In this document: in pieces, positions 1-9,150 of the stretch
How the letters are laid out: each line of letters begins with the position of its first letter
Position numbering within the stretch: position 1 is the first letter of the stretch
DNA from: Photobacterium kishitanii
Lineage (GTDB): Bacteria; Pseudomonadota; Gammaproteobacteria; Enterobacterales; Vibrionaceae
NCBI RefSeq assembly: GCF_003026355.1
Contig: NZ_PYON01000003.1
Location: forward strand, 186,001 to 250,000
Length of the DNA: 64,000 nucleotides
Direction: 5' to 3'
Made by a program: the position numbers and the translations under genes
The notes under the pieces: generated by a model
What the model was told of the DNA's origin: nothing
Database searches by the model: none
The model's input: the letters and a program-made list of their open reading frames with translations, nothing else

Positions 1-72
1 TTGATGTTGTTTGTGCTGGTTGATGGTTGGAATTTAATTCTGTCTACGCTAGCAGCCAGTTTTGGAACCTAA
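1..72 (+). CDS. fliP: Flagellar export gate protein FliP, C-terminal end only
   Basis: The first 23 codons of the window, closed by TAA, encode a hydrophobic tail with the element LVDGWNLI, which closely resembles the end of FliP. FliP is an integral membrane subunit of the flagellar type III export gate and forms the core with FliQ and FliR. The gene is cut by the window edge and has no visible start. fliQ and fliR follow immediately, which is the usual order and supports the call. Only the tail is visible, so nothing can be said about the rest of the protein. Confidence 0.85.
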   Translation: MMLFVLVDGWNLILSTLAASFGT

Positions 73-108
73 TAAAAAAGTGGCTTCAATGGAGAGGATA
101 ACCCAATA

Positions 109-378
109 ATGACCCCTGAAGCGTTTGTCGGTATTTTTCAAGAAGCGTTATACATGGTGTTAATTATGGTGTGCGCGATTGTCATTCCGGGCTTATTAAT
201 AGGCTTAGTGGTGGCAGTGTTTCAAGCCGCCACCTCGATTAACGAACAAACATTGAGTTTTTTACCACGCTTAGTTGTGACCTTATTAGCATTGATGTTT
301 TTTGGCCATATGATGACGCGAATGTTGATGGATTATTTTTTTCGCATCATCGATCAAATTCCACAGTTGTTATATTAG
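109..378 (+). CDS. fliQ: Flagellar biosynthesis protein FliQ
   Basis: The 89-residue length equals the usual FliQ length. The protein has two hydrophobic segments (about residues 15-40 and 52-75) flanking a short polar stretch with the family element INEQTLSF near residue 44. FliQ is a small inner-membrane subunit of the flagellar type III export gate and packs around the FliP-FliR core. An AGAGGA ribosome-binding sequence precedes the ATG. The gene lies 36 bases after fliP and before fliR in the standard order. It is almost certainly co-transcribed with both. Confidence 0.96.
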   Translation: MTPEAFVGIFQEALYMVLIMVCAIVIPGLLIGLVVAVFQAATSINEQTLSFLPRLVVTLLALMFFGHMMTRMLMDYFFRIIDQIPQLLY

Positions 379-436
379 GATGATTAATTGCATTGCTATC
401 ACAACCTAATATTCGCTTCATGAGTAACCATAGCTT

Positions 437-1219
437 ATGCACTATACCTCAAGCGTGTTATTAGAGTGGATTGCCAATTATTTTTGGCCGTTCACTCGAA
501 TCTCTTCAATGATGATGGCAATGACCTTCTTTGGGGCGCGTTTTGTGTCACCCAAAATTCGGTTATATCTGGCGTTAACAATCACTTTTACGGTGATGCC
601 AATGTTACCCAAAGTACCGACGGATATTGCCTTACTGTCATTGGCTGGATTTATCGTTACTACCCAGCAAATCATTATTGGGGTTGCGATGGGATTAGTG
701 ACTCAGTTTATTACTCAGACATTTGTGCTGTTGGGGCAAATTATCGGTATGCAATCGAGTTTGGGTTTTGCCTCGATGGTGGATCCTGCTAATGGCCAAA
801 ACACGCCAGTGCTGGGGCAGTTTTATATGTTTTTGGCTATATTGCTTTTTTTGGCAACCGATGGTCATTTAACCATGCTTAATGTCGTCGTGTTAAGTTT
901 TACAGCCTTGCCTGTCGGCAGCAGCATGTTGGTCGCGACAGATTATTACCAATTAGCTGGTTGGTTCGGGCATATATTTAAAGCTGGGGTTGATATGGCA
1001 CTTGCGGGTGTTATTGCATTATTAACCGTTAATCTCTCGTTTGGGGTTATGACGCGTGCGGCACCACAGTTAAATATTTTCGCGTTAGGATTTTCATTTG
1101 CGCTGTTACTTGGTTTAGCCATTAGTTGGTTTATTGTGCTAGGGATTGTGCCGCAGTATGAAGCGATTTGGCAAACAGGGTTAGATCAAGTCTGTAGCTT
1201 GGCAAGGCTTAACTGTTGA
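437..1219 (+). CDS. fliR: Flagellar biosynthesis protein FliR
   Basis: The protein has 260 residues, close to the 261 of enteric FliR, and about six membrane segments. The family elements GARFVSPKIR (about residues 33-42) and GFASMVDPANG (about 110-120) are present. FliR is the single-copy core subunit of the flagellar export gate, assembled with FliP and FliQ in the inner membrane. The ATG at 437 has no strong ribosome-binding site, so translation may depend partly on the upstream genes. flhB follows after 62 bases. Overlapping frames of 60-110 codons inside it are shadows. Confidence 0.95.
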   Translation: MHYTSSVLLEWIANYFWPFTRISSMMMAMTFFGARFVSPKIRLYLALTITFTVMPMLPKVPTDIALLSLAGFIVTTQQIIIGVAMGLVTQFITQTFVLLGQIIGMQSSLGFASMVDPANGQNTPVLGQFYMFLAILLFLATDGHLTMLNVVVLSFTALPVGSSMLVATDYYQLAGWFGHIFKAGVDMALAGVIALLTVNLSFGVMTRAAPQLNIFALGFSFALLLGLAISWFIVLGIVPQYEAIWQTGLDQVCSLARLNC

Positions 1220-1281
1220 GTTTTATATCGTATTAACCATCACCATTTTTTGTTGTATAACTTCACCATGGACGTACCAAT

Positions 1282-2412
1282 ATGTCGGATGCTGACGGTC
1301 AAGAACGTACCGAAGACGCCACCGCGCGAAAACGTGAGCAGGCGCGGGAAAAAGGTCAAGTACCGCGCTCAAGAGAATTAGCCTCCGTAGCAGTATTGGT
1401 GTCAGGTGCTGTGAGCTTAATGTGGTTTGGTGAAGGGCTTAGTATTGCGTTAGGTAAGGTCATGACGCGCATGTTCACTTTAAGCCGTGAAGAAGTGTTT
1501 GACGTACATTTATTGCTGACGGTAGTTTCTAATGCGGTATGGCAGGTTTTTTTGCCATTAGTACTGGTATTAGTGTTTCTCTTTACAGCTGCCTTAATCG
1601 GTGCTGCAGGCTTGGGGGGAATACGATTTTCTTCTGAAGCGGCGATGCCAAAATTATCTAAAATGAGTCCAATAAGTGGTCTTAAAAGGATGTTTGGTAG
1701 TCAAAGTTGGGTCGAATTAATTAAATCCATCCTCAAGGTTGGCTTAGTAGCAAGTGTGGCTGGGTATTTAATTTATTCAAGTTTGGATGATTTTTTTCAA
1801 CTTAGTATTGAAACCTTTCCGGCTAATTATTTTCACGCCTTGGATATTCTACTTAACTTTGTGTTATTGATTTGTTGTTCGTTGCTGGTTGTGGTGGCGA
1901 TCGATGTGCCTTATCAAATTTGGCATTTTAGCGATCAATTAAAAATGACCAAGCAAGAAATTAAAGATGAATATAAAGATTCTGAAGGTAAGCCTGAAGT
2001 AAAAGGTCGTATTCGTATGCTGCAGCGTGAAATGGCACAACGACGAATGATGGCGGATGTACCACAAGCTGATGTAGTGATCACTAACCCTGAACACTAT
2101 TCAGTGGCATTACGTTATGATCCTAAACTTGACGCAGCCCCAGTTGTTATTGCTAAAGGTGGCGATCACTTAGCACTAAAAATTCGCGAAATTGCCAATA
2201 AACACAATATTGATATTGTGCCTGCTGCGCCATTAGCTCGTGCGATTTATTATACTACCGAGCTAGAGCAGCAAGTACCTGACGGCTTGTTTGTTGCAGT
2301 AGCACAAGTGTTAGCTTATGTTTTTCAATTAAAAGCCTACCGTCGCGGTAAAGGTCAAAAACCCATTTTATCAGCCGCAGCAACAGATATTCCCCAAGAA
2401 TTACGTCATTAA
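1282..2412 (+). CDS. flhB: Flagellar export switch protein FlhB
   Basis: At 376 residues this is a full-length FlhB: a charged N-terminus, four membrane helices (about 30-210) and a cytoplasmic autocleaving domain. FlhB switches the export apparatus from rod/hook to filament substrates after self-cleavage between Asn and Pro. The cleavage motif here reads N269-P270-E271-H272 instead of the canonical NPTH. The Asn and Pro keep the same numbering as in Salmonella. The Asn-Pro pair needed for the chemistry is intact, so the protein is probably functional. The gene sits between fliR and flhA in the conserved order. Confidence 0.96.
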   Translation: MSDADGQERTEDATARKREQAREKGQVPRSRELASVAVLVSGAVSLMWFGEGLSIALGKVMTRMFTLSREEVFDVHLLLTVVSNAVWQVFLPLVLVLVFLFTAALIGAAGLGGIRFSSEAAMPKLSKMSPISGLKRMFGSQSWVELIKSILKVGLVASVAGYLIYSSLDDFFQLSIETFPANYFHALDILLNFVLLICCSLLVVVAIDVPYQIWHFSDQLKMTKQEIKDEYKDSEGKPEVKGRIRMLQREMAQRRMMADVPQADVVITNPEHYSVALRYDPKLDAAPVVIAKGGDHLALKIREIANKHNIDIVPAAPLARAIYYTTELEQQVPDGLFVAVAQVLAYVFQLKAYRRGKGQKPILSAAATDIPQELRH

Positions 2413-2464
2413 TAACGCGATATAGGAAGCATAATTTTGCCGTCAAAATAATGGCAGAATTATG

Positions 2465-2480
2465 CGGCACGATACTTGCT
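2465..2480 (+). promoter_or_regulatory. Sigma-54-type promoter upstream of flhA
   Basis: The sequence CGGCAC, five bases, TTGCT matches the -24/-12 consensus TGGCAC-N5-TTGCW, with both the invariant GG and GC at the right spacing. It lies about 90 bases before the flhA start, in the gap after flhB. In Vibrio the flhA operon belongs to the class III flagellar genes driven by sigma-54 and FlrC, so the position makes sense. This is a motif match only. Confidence 0.6.
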
Positions 2481-2571
2481 ATAAGCGATTGTATCTGTGA
2501 AGGATTATGGTGAATTATTCGTTAATAAGTGCCGCCTTCATATCAATAAATCGTGATTTGATGATAATAGA

Positions 2572-4668
2572 ATGAAGCTTTCAATTCCTTTTGCTGCGCG
2601 ACTACCTTTAGCTCGTTTACAAAATATGCCTGCAATAGGTGCACCTGTGATGGTGCTAGCAACCTTGGCGATGATTATTTTGCCAATACCGCCACTCATG
2701 TTGGATATGGTCTTTACCTTTAATATTGCGCTGGCACTAGTGGTGTTGTTAGTCACTGTTTACACCCGTCGTCCTCTTGATTTTGCTGCCTTTCCAACGG
2801 TATTGCTTATCGCGACCTTATTACGGTTAGCGCTTAACGTTGCTTCAACTCGAATAGTGTTACTGCATGGTCATGAAGGGCCAGAGGCCGCCGGTCAAGT
2901 GATTCATGCTTTTGGCGCCGTTGTTATTGGTGGTAATTATGCTGTCGGTTTGGTGGTATTTATTATTCTAATGATTATTAACTTTATGGTAGTAACCAAA
3001 GGTGCTGGTCGTATATCAGAAGTTAGTGCTCGCTTTACTCTTGATGCTTTACCCGGTAAGCAAATGGCAATTGATGCTGATTTAAATGCAGGCTTAATTG
3101 ATCAAGAACAAGCCCGTATTCGTCGTTTTGAAGTGACCAAAGAAGCTGATTTTTACGGTTCGATGGATGGTGCCTCTAAGTTTGTTAAAGGGGATGCGAT
3201 AGCCGGTATTCTGATTTTATTTCTTAATATTATCGGTGGCTTAATCATCGGTATGACACAACATGATTTAGCTTTTGTTGAAGCGCTGGAAATATATAGC
3301 CTGCTGACTATTGGTGATGGGCTCGTCGCGCAGATACCGTCGTTATTATTGTCTATTGGTGCTGCAATGCTGGTTACTCGTCAAAATACTGACGAGGATA
3401 TGGGCCAGCAAATGTATTTCCAAATGTTTAATAATCCTCAAGCTTTGATTATTACAGGCGCAATTTTATTTGTGATGGGTATTGTTCCTGGTATGCCCCA
3501 TGTGCCGTTTTTATTTTTGGCGGCAATTATTGGCGGGGTTGCTTATTGGCGTTACAAAAAAGATCAGACTGCTGCGTTAGTGACCAAAGAACCGCAAACT
3601 CACGATATGGCGCCGATTCAACCAATGAAAGAGTTGTCATGGGATGATGTTCAACCTGTCGATACCATTGGACTTGAAGTGGGCTATCGACTGATTTCGA
3701 TGGTTGATAAAGACCAAGGCGGTGAACTGTTAGAGCGAGTTAAAGGGGTGCGTAAAAAACTTTCGCAAGATTTTGGCTTCCTCGTTCCTCCGGTACATAT
3801 TCGCGATAATTTGGAGTTACCACCGAACAGTTATCGTATCAGTTTAATGGGAGTGACCTGCGGTGAGGCAAATATTCATCCGAATATGGATTTAGCCATT
3901 AACCCTGGGCAAGTGTTTGGCAGTATTGATGGAGAACGAACCCTTGATCCTGCGTTTGGCTTAGAGGCGGTATGGATTCAAGTATCACAACGTGAACATG
4001 CTCAAGCTTTAGGTTATACCGTGGTTGATTCTGCTACCGTCCTCGCGACTCATTTAAGTCAATTGTTGACTAACCATGCAGCCCAGCTATTAGGCCATGA
4101 AGAAGTTCAAAATTTACTTGAAATGCTTGGGCAATCGACCCCGAAATTGGTAGATGGTTTTGTCCCTGATCAATTACCACTTGGCGCGGTGGTAAAAGTG
4201 ATGCAGAACTTACTTAATGAAGCTATTCCATTACGGGATATTCGAACGATTGTTCAGACCTTGTCTGAGTACTCAACCAAGAGTCAAGATCCTGACATTT
4301 TAACTGCCGCTGCACGTATTGGCTTAAAACGTTTAATTTGTCAGGAAATCAATGGAATAGAAGCAGAATTACCCGTCATAACCTTAGTTCCTGAGTTGGA
4401 ACAAATATTGCATCAGACAATGCAATCTGCTGGGGGGGAGTCATCAGGGATTGAACCTGGGTTAGCTGAGCGTCTACAACGATCATTAACAGAAGCGACC
4501 CAGCAACAAGAATTAAAAGGCGAGCCTGCAGTATTATTAACATCCGGTGTTTTACGTTCCACTTTGGCAAAATTTGTCAAAAATACCATTCCAACTTTGA
4601 GAGTGCTTTCTTATCAAGAAGTACCAGATGAAAAACAAATTCGTATTGTTAATGCGGTTGGCCATTAA
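2572..4668 (+). CDS. flhA: Flagellar export gate protein FlhA
   Basis: At 698 residues the protein has the FlhA layout: about eight membrane helices in the first 330 residues, then a large cytoplasmic domain. The FHIPEP-family signature region is present, including RLALNVASTR near 85 and the loop GRISEVSARFTLDALPGKQM near 145-165. FlhA forms the nonameric ring that receives export substrates and chaperones beneath the FliPQR gate. It is the first gene after a 159-base gap that carries a sigma-54-type promoter, so it likely heads an operon running through flhF, flhG and fliA into the che genes. Confidence 0.97.
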   Translation: MKLSIPFAARLPLARLQNMPAIGAPVMVLATLAMIILPIPPLMLDMVFTFNIALALVVLLVTVYTRRPLDFAAFPTVLLIATLLRLALNVASTRIVLLHGHEGPEAAGQVIHAFGAVVIGGNYAVGLVVFIILMIINFMVVTKGAGRISEVSARFTLDALPGKQMAIDADLNAGLIDQEQARIRRFEVTKEADFYGSMDGASKFVKGDAIAGILILFLNIIGGLIIGMTQHDLAFVEALEIYSLLTIGDGLVAQIPSLLLSIGAAMLVTRQNTDEDMGQQMYFQMFNNPQALIITGAILFVMGIVPGMPHVPFLFLAAIIGGVAYWRYKKDQTAALVTKEPQTHDMAPIQPMKELSWDDVQPVDTIGLEVGYRLISMVDKDQGGELLERVKGVRKKLSQDFGFLVPPVHIRDNLELPPNSYRISLMGVTCGEANIHPNMDLAINPGQVFGSIDGERTLDPAFGLEAVWIQVSQREHAQALGYTVVDSATVLATHLSQLLTNHAAQLLGHEEVQNLLEMLGQSTPKLVDGFVPDQLPLGAVVKVMQNLLNEAIPLRDIRTIVQTLSEYSTKSQDPDILTAAARIGLKRLICQEINGIEAELPVITLVPELEQILHQTMQSAGGESSGIEPGLAERLQRSLTEATQQQELKGEPAVLLTSGVLRSTLAKFVKNTIPTLRVLSYQEVPDEKQIRIVNAVGH

Positions 4669-4719
4669 TGGTGTTGAAACTGAATACTAATTTAAGCGCT
4701 TGCGGATAGGGAATTAAGT

Positions 4720-6342
4720 TTGAAAATTAAACGATTTTTTGCCAAGGATATGAGAACAGCACTTAGCGAAGTCAAAGAAGAACTTGGCCCTGATGCAGTG
4801 ATTATGTCAAATAAAAAAGTGTCTGGCGGTGTTGAAATTGTCGCAGCGGTCGACACTGATGCCAGTCCTGTGTTAGCGAAGACTAATCATGCTGTCCGTG
4901 ATGAATTAGAGCATGGCTTAGGGCAAGCGCGACGTAAACTTGTTGATGATAAAGTCAATGTTACCCCGTCAGTATCTAAACAGTTTGCGAGTGTATTGCA
5001 AAATTATGCAGCAACAACTGAAACCCCTGACAATATGGCATCTGTTGATTCATTAACAGCATTATTGCAACGTCAATCTAAGCATCAAGACCAGCAGCAA
5101 TCACAATCGAATCGTGCAACTGAGCTTAACCGAGATCAAGCTCGACAACATTATTATCACAGTGATAGCCATGAACAACATCGCCAACAGCATGGTATTG
5201 ATCGCCAACAGTCATCGTCACGAGCGAAGCAAGGTCGTCGTTATGATGAGCATTCACAAGATCTTAATGTGGGCGATTATAACCGTCCATCATCAAAACA
5301 ATACGAACGTGAAGTGAGTGTAGGTCGTAATGATTATGGCACCGCCTCACATAAACCCCGCTTAGATCCTAGCCGTTATGAAGTGAAAGGCGCTCGAAAA
5401 GATGATGAATTAGACGCTATGCGCGCTGAAATAACCTCTATTCGACGTTTATTAGAGCATCAATTATCAGGGCTAATGTGGCAGGAAGTTGAACGCCAAG
5501 AACCGATGCGGGCGATGATGATTAAACGGCTTGAAAAGATGGGATTGTCCGATCAATTAGCCGATCAATTAGCGTGTTATATTCCAGAAGATTTACCGAC
5601 TAACGAAGCATGGCCTGCGTTACTAGATCTATTGTCAGATCAACTGCTTACAACTAATGATTGTATTTTAGAAACCGGTGGCGTGGTGGCGCTACTTGGG
5701 CCGACTGGCGTCGGTAAAACAACCACGATCGCCAAACTCGCAGCTCGAGCGGCAATGGAGTTTGGCCCTAATCAAATCGCACTGATCACCACTGATAATT
5801 ATCGTATTGGTGCCCATGAGCAACTTGCTACTTATGGCCGAATTATGGGATGCCCAGTAAGAGTGGCTAAAGATGCGCAGGAACTGGCCGATATACTACA
5901 TCAGTTACGTCATCGCCGTGTAGTGTTACTTGATACCGCAGGTATGGGTCAGCGTGATATTCGTTTATCCGAGCAATTAGATACATTGATGCAAAACAGT
6001 GGCGCCAAAATACGTAGCTATTTAGTGATGCCAGCAACTTCACAACGGCGAGTGCTTGAGGAGACGATTGAACATTTTCGTCGTATTCCATTATCTGGGT
6101 GTGTGTTGACCAAACTTGATGAATCGTTAAGTTTGGGCGAAATAATTAGTGTCGCTATTCAGAGTGCTCTACCGATTGCCTATTTAACTGATGGTCAACG
6201 GGTTCCTGAAGACTTGAAAGTAGCAACCGGAAATTACCTAGTTTCGCGTGCCAATGAGTTGTTAGAGCTAGAGCTCTCACAACAATCTCATGTCTGGTCT
6301 AGTGATAGTTCAGATAACAATGCGGCCGATTTTTATGACTGA
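4720..6342 (+). CDS. flhF: Signal-recognition-type GTPase FlhF, polar flagellum placement
   Basis: The 540-residue protein starts with TTG at 4720, giving MKIKRFFAKDMRTAL, the normal FlhF N-terminus. A low-complexity region rich in Gln, His, Arg and Ser spans about 110-220. The C-terminal SRP-type GTPase domain has the P-loop GPTGVGKTTT (about 327-336), LLDTAG and TKLDES. FlhF directs the first flagellar proteins to the cell pole and promotes flagellum formation. It is paired with flhG, whose start overlaps its last 8 bases, suggesting translational coupling. The disordered middle is long but typical of vibrio-group FlhF. Confidence 0.96.
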   Translation: MKIKRFFAKDMRTALSEVKEELGPDAVIMSNKKVSGGVEIVAAVDTDASPVLAKTNHAVRDELEHGLGQARRKLVDDKVNVTPSVSKQFASVLQNYAATTETPDNMASVDSLTALLQRQSKHQDQQQSQSNRATELNRDQARQHYYHSDSHEQHRQQHGIDRQQSSSRAKQGRRYDEHSQDLNVGDYNRPSSKQYEREVSVGRNDYGTASHKPRLDPSRYEVKGARKDDELDAMRAEITSIRRLLEHQLSGLMWQEVERQEPMRAMMIKRLEKMGLSDQLADQLACYIPEDLPTNEAWPALLDLLSDQLLTTNDCILETGGVVALLGPTGVGKTTTIAKLAARAAMEFGPNQIALITTDNYRIGAHEQLATYGRIMGCPVRVAKDAQELADILHQLRHRRVVLLDTAGMGQRDIRLSEQLDTLMQNSGAKIRSYLVMPATSQRRVLEETIEHFRRIPLSGCVLTKLDESLSLGEIISVAIQSALPIAYLTDGQRVPEDLKVATGNYLVSRANELLELELSQQSHVWSSDSSDNNAADFYD

Positions 6343-7225
6343 GAACATCATGTACGATCAAGCGAGTGGTTTACGTCGAATGACCCAATTAACCTCGACG
6401 AAAGTCATTACGGTTACTGGCGGTAAAGGGGGCGTAGGCAAAACCAATGTCACTCTTAATATGGCAATTTCAATGGCTCGTCAAGGCAAGCGCGTTATGG
6501 TGCTTGATGCTGATCTTGGGTTAGCAAATGTCGATGTGATGCTCGGTTTACGTGCAGGGCGTAACCTGTCGCATGTGCTGGCTGGGTTATGCGAACTTGA
6601 AGATATTATTATCGAAGGGCCTTACGGTGTAAAAATTATTCCGTCGGCTTCTGGTACGCAAAATATGGCGGAATTAACCCCAGCCCAACATGCCGGTTTG
6701 ATTCGAGCTTTCGGTAATTTGCAGCATGAGCTTGATTTTTTTATTGTCGATACTGCGGCTGGTATTTCTGACATGGTGCTGAGTTTTGCTCGTGCCGCTC
6801 AAGACATCATTATTGTGGTGTGTGATGAGCCGACATCGATCACAGATGCGTATGCATTAATGAAAATTTTGAGTCGTGAGTATGATATTCAACGATTTAA
6901 GATTGTTGCCAACATGGTTCGTAGTTATCGTGAAGGACGTGATTTATTTATTAAATTAACTCGAGTAACCGAGCGCTTTCTTGATGCCAACCTTGAACTT
7001 GCTGCGTGTATACCGCTTGATGATAATGTTCGCCAAGCAGTTAAACGCCAAAAAATTGTGATCGAGGCATTTCCACATAGTCCTGCGGCGCTAGCATTGA
7101 ACTCATTAGCAGCGAAGGCGATGACATGGCCTGTTCCCCATCATCCTGGTGGGCATTTAGAGTTTTTTGTTGAACGATTGTTGGTGCATAAACCACGAGC
7201 CATGGAGGCCTTTATTCGTGAATAA
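6335..7225 (+). CDS. flhG: MinD-like ATPase FlhG (FleN), flagellar number control
   Basis: The 296-residue protein, from the ATG at 6335, begins MTENIMYDQASGLRRM, the conserved FlhG start that carries the DQAxGLR activation helix. A longer open frame from 6290 exists but would add sequence not found in the family. A deviant Walker A, GGKGGVGKTN, follows. FlhG antagonises FlhF and limits the polar flagellum number; in vibrios it also affects FlrA activity. An ATG at 6350 is an alternative start. The gene overlaps flhF by 8 bases and fliA by 8 bases. Confidence 0.95.
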   Translation: MTENIMYDQASGLRRMTQLTSTKVITVTGGKGGVGKTNVTLNMAISMARQGKRVMVLDADLGLANVDVMLGLRAGRNLSHVLAGLCELEDIIIEGPYGVKIIPSASGTQNMAELTPAQHAGLIRAFGNLQHELDFFIVDTAAGISDMVLSFARAAQDIIIVVCDEPTSITDAYALMKILSREYDIQRFKIVANMVRSYREGRDLFIKLTRVTERFLDANLELAACIPLDDNVRQAVKRQKIVIEAFPHSPAALALNSLAAKAMTWPVPHHPGGHLEFFVERLLVHKPRAMEAFIRE

Positions 7226-7940
7226 GACGTTAACTTATAGCCGTTATCAACAAAGCCCACAGGCATTTATTGAACGTTACTCAACCTTGGTAAAGCGGAT
7301 AGCACACCACTTAATGGCACGTTTGCCACCCAGTGTATTAGTCGAAGATTTGATTCAATCTGGCATGATTGGCTTGTTAGAAGCACAGCAAAATTATGAT
7401 CCAACGAAAGGCGCTAGTTTTGAAACCTTTGCGGGTATTCGTATTCGAGGTGCAATGTTAGATGATATTCGCCGTGGTGACTGGGTGCCACGATCAGTCT
7501 ATAAAAATAGTCGTCGTATTAGTGATGCGATTTCACAACTTGAACATAGTCTTGGCCGAGATCCGACCGACAGTGAAATATCACAACTGCTTGAGATGCC
7601 ACTAGATCAGTATTATCAGGTGTTAAACGATGTTAATTGCGGCCGTATTGTCGGTATTGCTGATCTCGCTGGTGGCGAGGAAACGATGGCTAATGACGAT
7701 GATGTTAATCAAAACTTGCCATTTCAAGGGGTTGTTGATGACAGTTTTCGTCATAGCTTAGCAGCAGCGATTAAAACCTTGCCAGAGCGGGAAGCGTTGG
7801 TGTTATCACTGTATTACGACGAAGAAATGAATTTAAAAGAAATAGGTGCCGTTATTGGTGTGAGCGAATCGCGTATTTGTCAGATTCATAGCCAAGCTAT
7901 GCAGCGCTTACGGGCTAAGTTACAAGCTTGGGTTGCGTGA
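7218..7940 (+). CDS. fliA: Flagellar sigma factor FliA (sigma-28)
   Basis: The start is taken as GTG 7218, with GGAGG nine bases upstream; this yields a 240-residue protein beginning [13 protein letters not shown]. Region 2 contains [17 protein letters not shown] and [10 protein letters not shown], and region 4 ends in a helix-turn-helix ([16 protein letters not shown]). FliA directs RNA polymerase to late flagellar and motility genes. It overlaps flhG by 8 bases. The longer frame from 7167 is antiparallel to nothing, but its extra 17 residues are out-of-frame flhG sequence, so it is rejected. Confidence 0.96.
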   Translation: MNKTLTYSRYQQSPQAFIERYSTLVKRIAHHLMARLPPSVLVEDLIQSGMIGLLEAQQNYDPTKGASFETFAGIRIRGAMLDDIRRGDWVPRSVYKNSRRISDAISQLEHSLGRDPTDSEISQLLEMPLDQYYQVLNDVNCGRIVGIADLAGGEETMANDDDVNQNLPFQGVVDDSFRHSLAAAIKTLPEREALVLSLYYDEEMNLKEIGAVIGVSESRICQIHSQAMQRLRAKLQAWVA

Positions 7941-7995
7941 TTTCAATAATAATAACAGTCATTATTTTATAACTTACAACAACACAGGTTTCGCT

Positions 7996-8391
7996 GTGGA
8001 GGCAATTTTGAATACTAATATGAAAATTCTTATTGTTGATGATTTTTCAACAATGCGCCGTATCGTTAAAAACTTACTGCGAGATTTAGGGTTTAACAAT
8101 ACTGTCGAAGCTGATGATGGCGTAACTGCATTGCCATTATTAAAGCGCGGTGATTTTGATTTTGTGGTGACGGATTGGAATATGCCTGGTATGCAAGGTA
8201 TTGATTTATTACGCCACATTCGCGCTGATGAGCAATTAAAACATTTACCTGTCTTGATGATTACCGCAGAAGCTAAGCGTGAACAAATCATTGAAGCTGC
8301 TCAAGCAGGCGTGAATGGCTACATTGTAAAACCTTTTAATGCGGCAACATTGAAAGAAAAACTCGCGAAGATTTTTGAACGATTACAGTAG
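7996..8391 (+). CDS. cheY: Chemotaxis response regulator CheY
   Basis: This single receiver domain carries the acidic pocket (ILIVDD), the phospho-acceptor Asp in VVTDWNMPG, the switch Thr in MITAEA and the Lys in YIVKPF. Phosphorylated by CheA, it binds the flagellar motor switch. From GTG 7996 the protein has 131 residues and starts [16 protein letters not shown], the form annotated in vibrios. The sequence GGAGG at 7998-8002 could instead serve TTG 8008 or ATG 8020 (123 residues), so the exact start is uncertain. It is followed by cheZ. Confidence 0.94.
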   Translation: MEAILNTNMKILIVDDFSTMRRIVKNLLRDLGFNNTVEADDGVTALPLLKRGDFDFVVTDWNMPGMQGIDLLRHIRADEQLKHLPVLMITAEAKREQIIEAAQAGVNGYIVKPFNAATLKEKLAKIFERLQ

Positions 8392-8422
8392 TTATTGTGT
8401 TTTGGCATAGGAAAATATAACC

Positions 8423-9142
8423 ATGATTTCATTAGAGCAAGCACAGCAATTAGTGATGTTGCTTGAGCAAGGACAGCAGCAACAAGCTAATACTTTAGTG
8501 CAAACTTTAGTTGAACATCATCATGCGCCTATGTACGAAGAAGTGGGTAAAATGACTCGGCAGTTGCATGACTGTTTGGTGAGTTTTCGCAATGATACGC
8601 GTTGGAATGATTTAGCCAAAACGGACATTCCAGATGCACGTGATAGTTTATCTTATGTCATTGATAAAACAGAAGCAGCAGCTAACCGTACCATGGATGC
8701 TGTTGAAATAACCTTGCCTATTGCCGAACAATTACAGCAAACATTACATAACCTTCAGCCTCAATGGCAGCGATTAATGGTCGGTCAAATTGCTTTAGCT
8801 GATTTTAAACAGCTTTGTCATGATATTAATGGCTTATTACTCCAAATTGATCAAGATAGTTCGCTGTTACGTGAACATTTAACTGATATTTTAATGGCAC
8901 AAGATTTTCAAGATCTTACCGGTCAAGTTATACGTCGGGTGATCACCTTAGTGCTTGAAGTTGAACAGCGGATGCTTGATATTTTACAAGCATTTGATAG
9001 TGAACAAGCCTCACTTTCTAGTGTAAAAACACCGCCGTCAGCGGTTACTGCCGAAGGGCCGATTATAAACCCCCAGCAACGTAAAGATGCACTTTCATCA
9101 CAAACTGATGTTGATGATTTACTTTCAAGTCTTGGATTTTAG
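8423..9142 (+). CDS. cheZ: CheY-P phosphatase CheZ
   Basis: The 239-residue, largely helical protein contains the catalytic element AQDFQDLTGQVIRRVI (about 157-172) with the Asp and Gln used to dephosphorylate CheY-P. It ends in DDLLSSLGF, the CheY-binding tail of the family. CheZ speeds removal of the phosphate from CheY and so resets the motor signal. It lies between cheY and cheA with short gaps, in the standard polar-flagellum cluster order. Confidence 0.96.
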   Translation: MISLEQAQQLVMLLEQGQQQQANTLVQTLVEHHHAPMYEEVGKMTRQLHDCLVSFRNDTRWNDLAKTDIPDARDSLSYVIDKTEAAANRTMDAVEITLPIAEQLQQTLHNLQPQWQRLMVGQIALADFKQLCHDINGLLLQIDQDSSLLREHLTDILMAQDFQDLTGQVIRRVITLVLEVEQRMLDILQAFDSEQASLSSVKTPPSAVTAEGPIINPQQRKDALSSQTDVDDLLSSLGF

Positions 9143-9150
9143 AGGAATTT

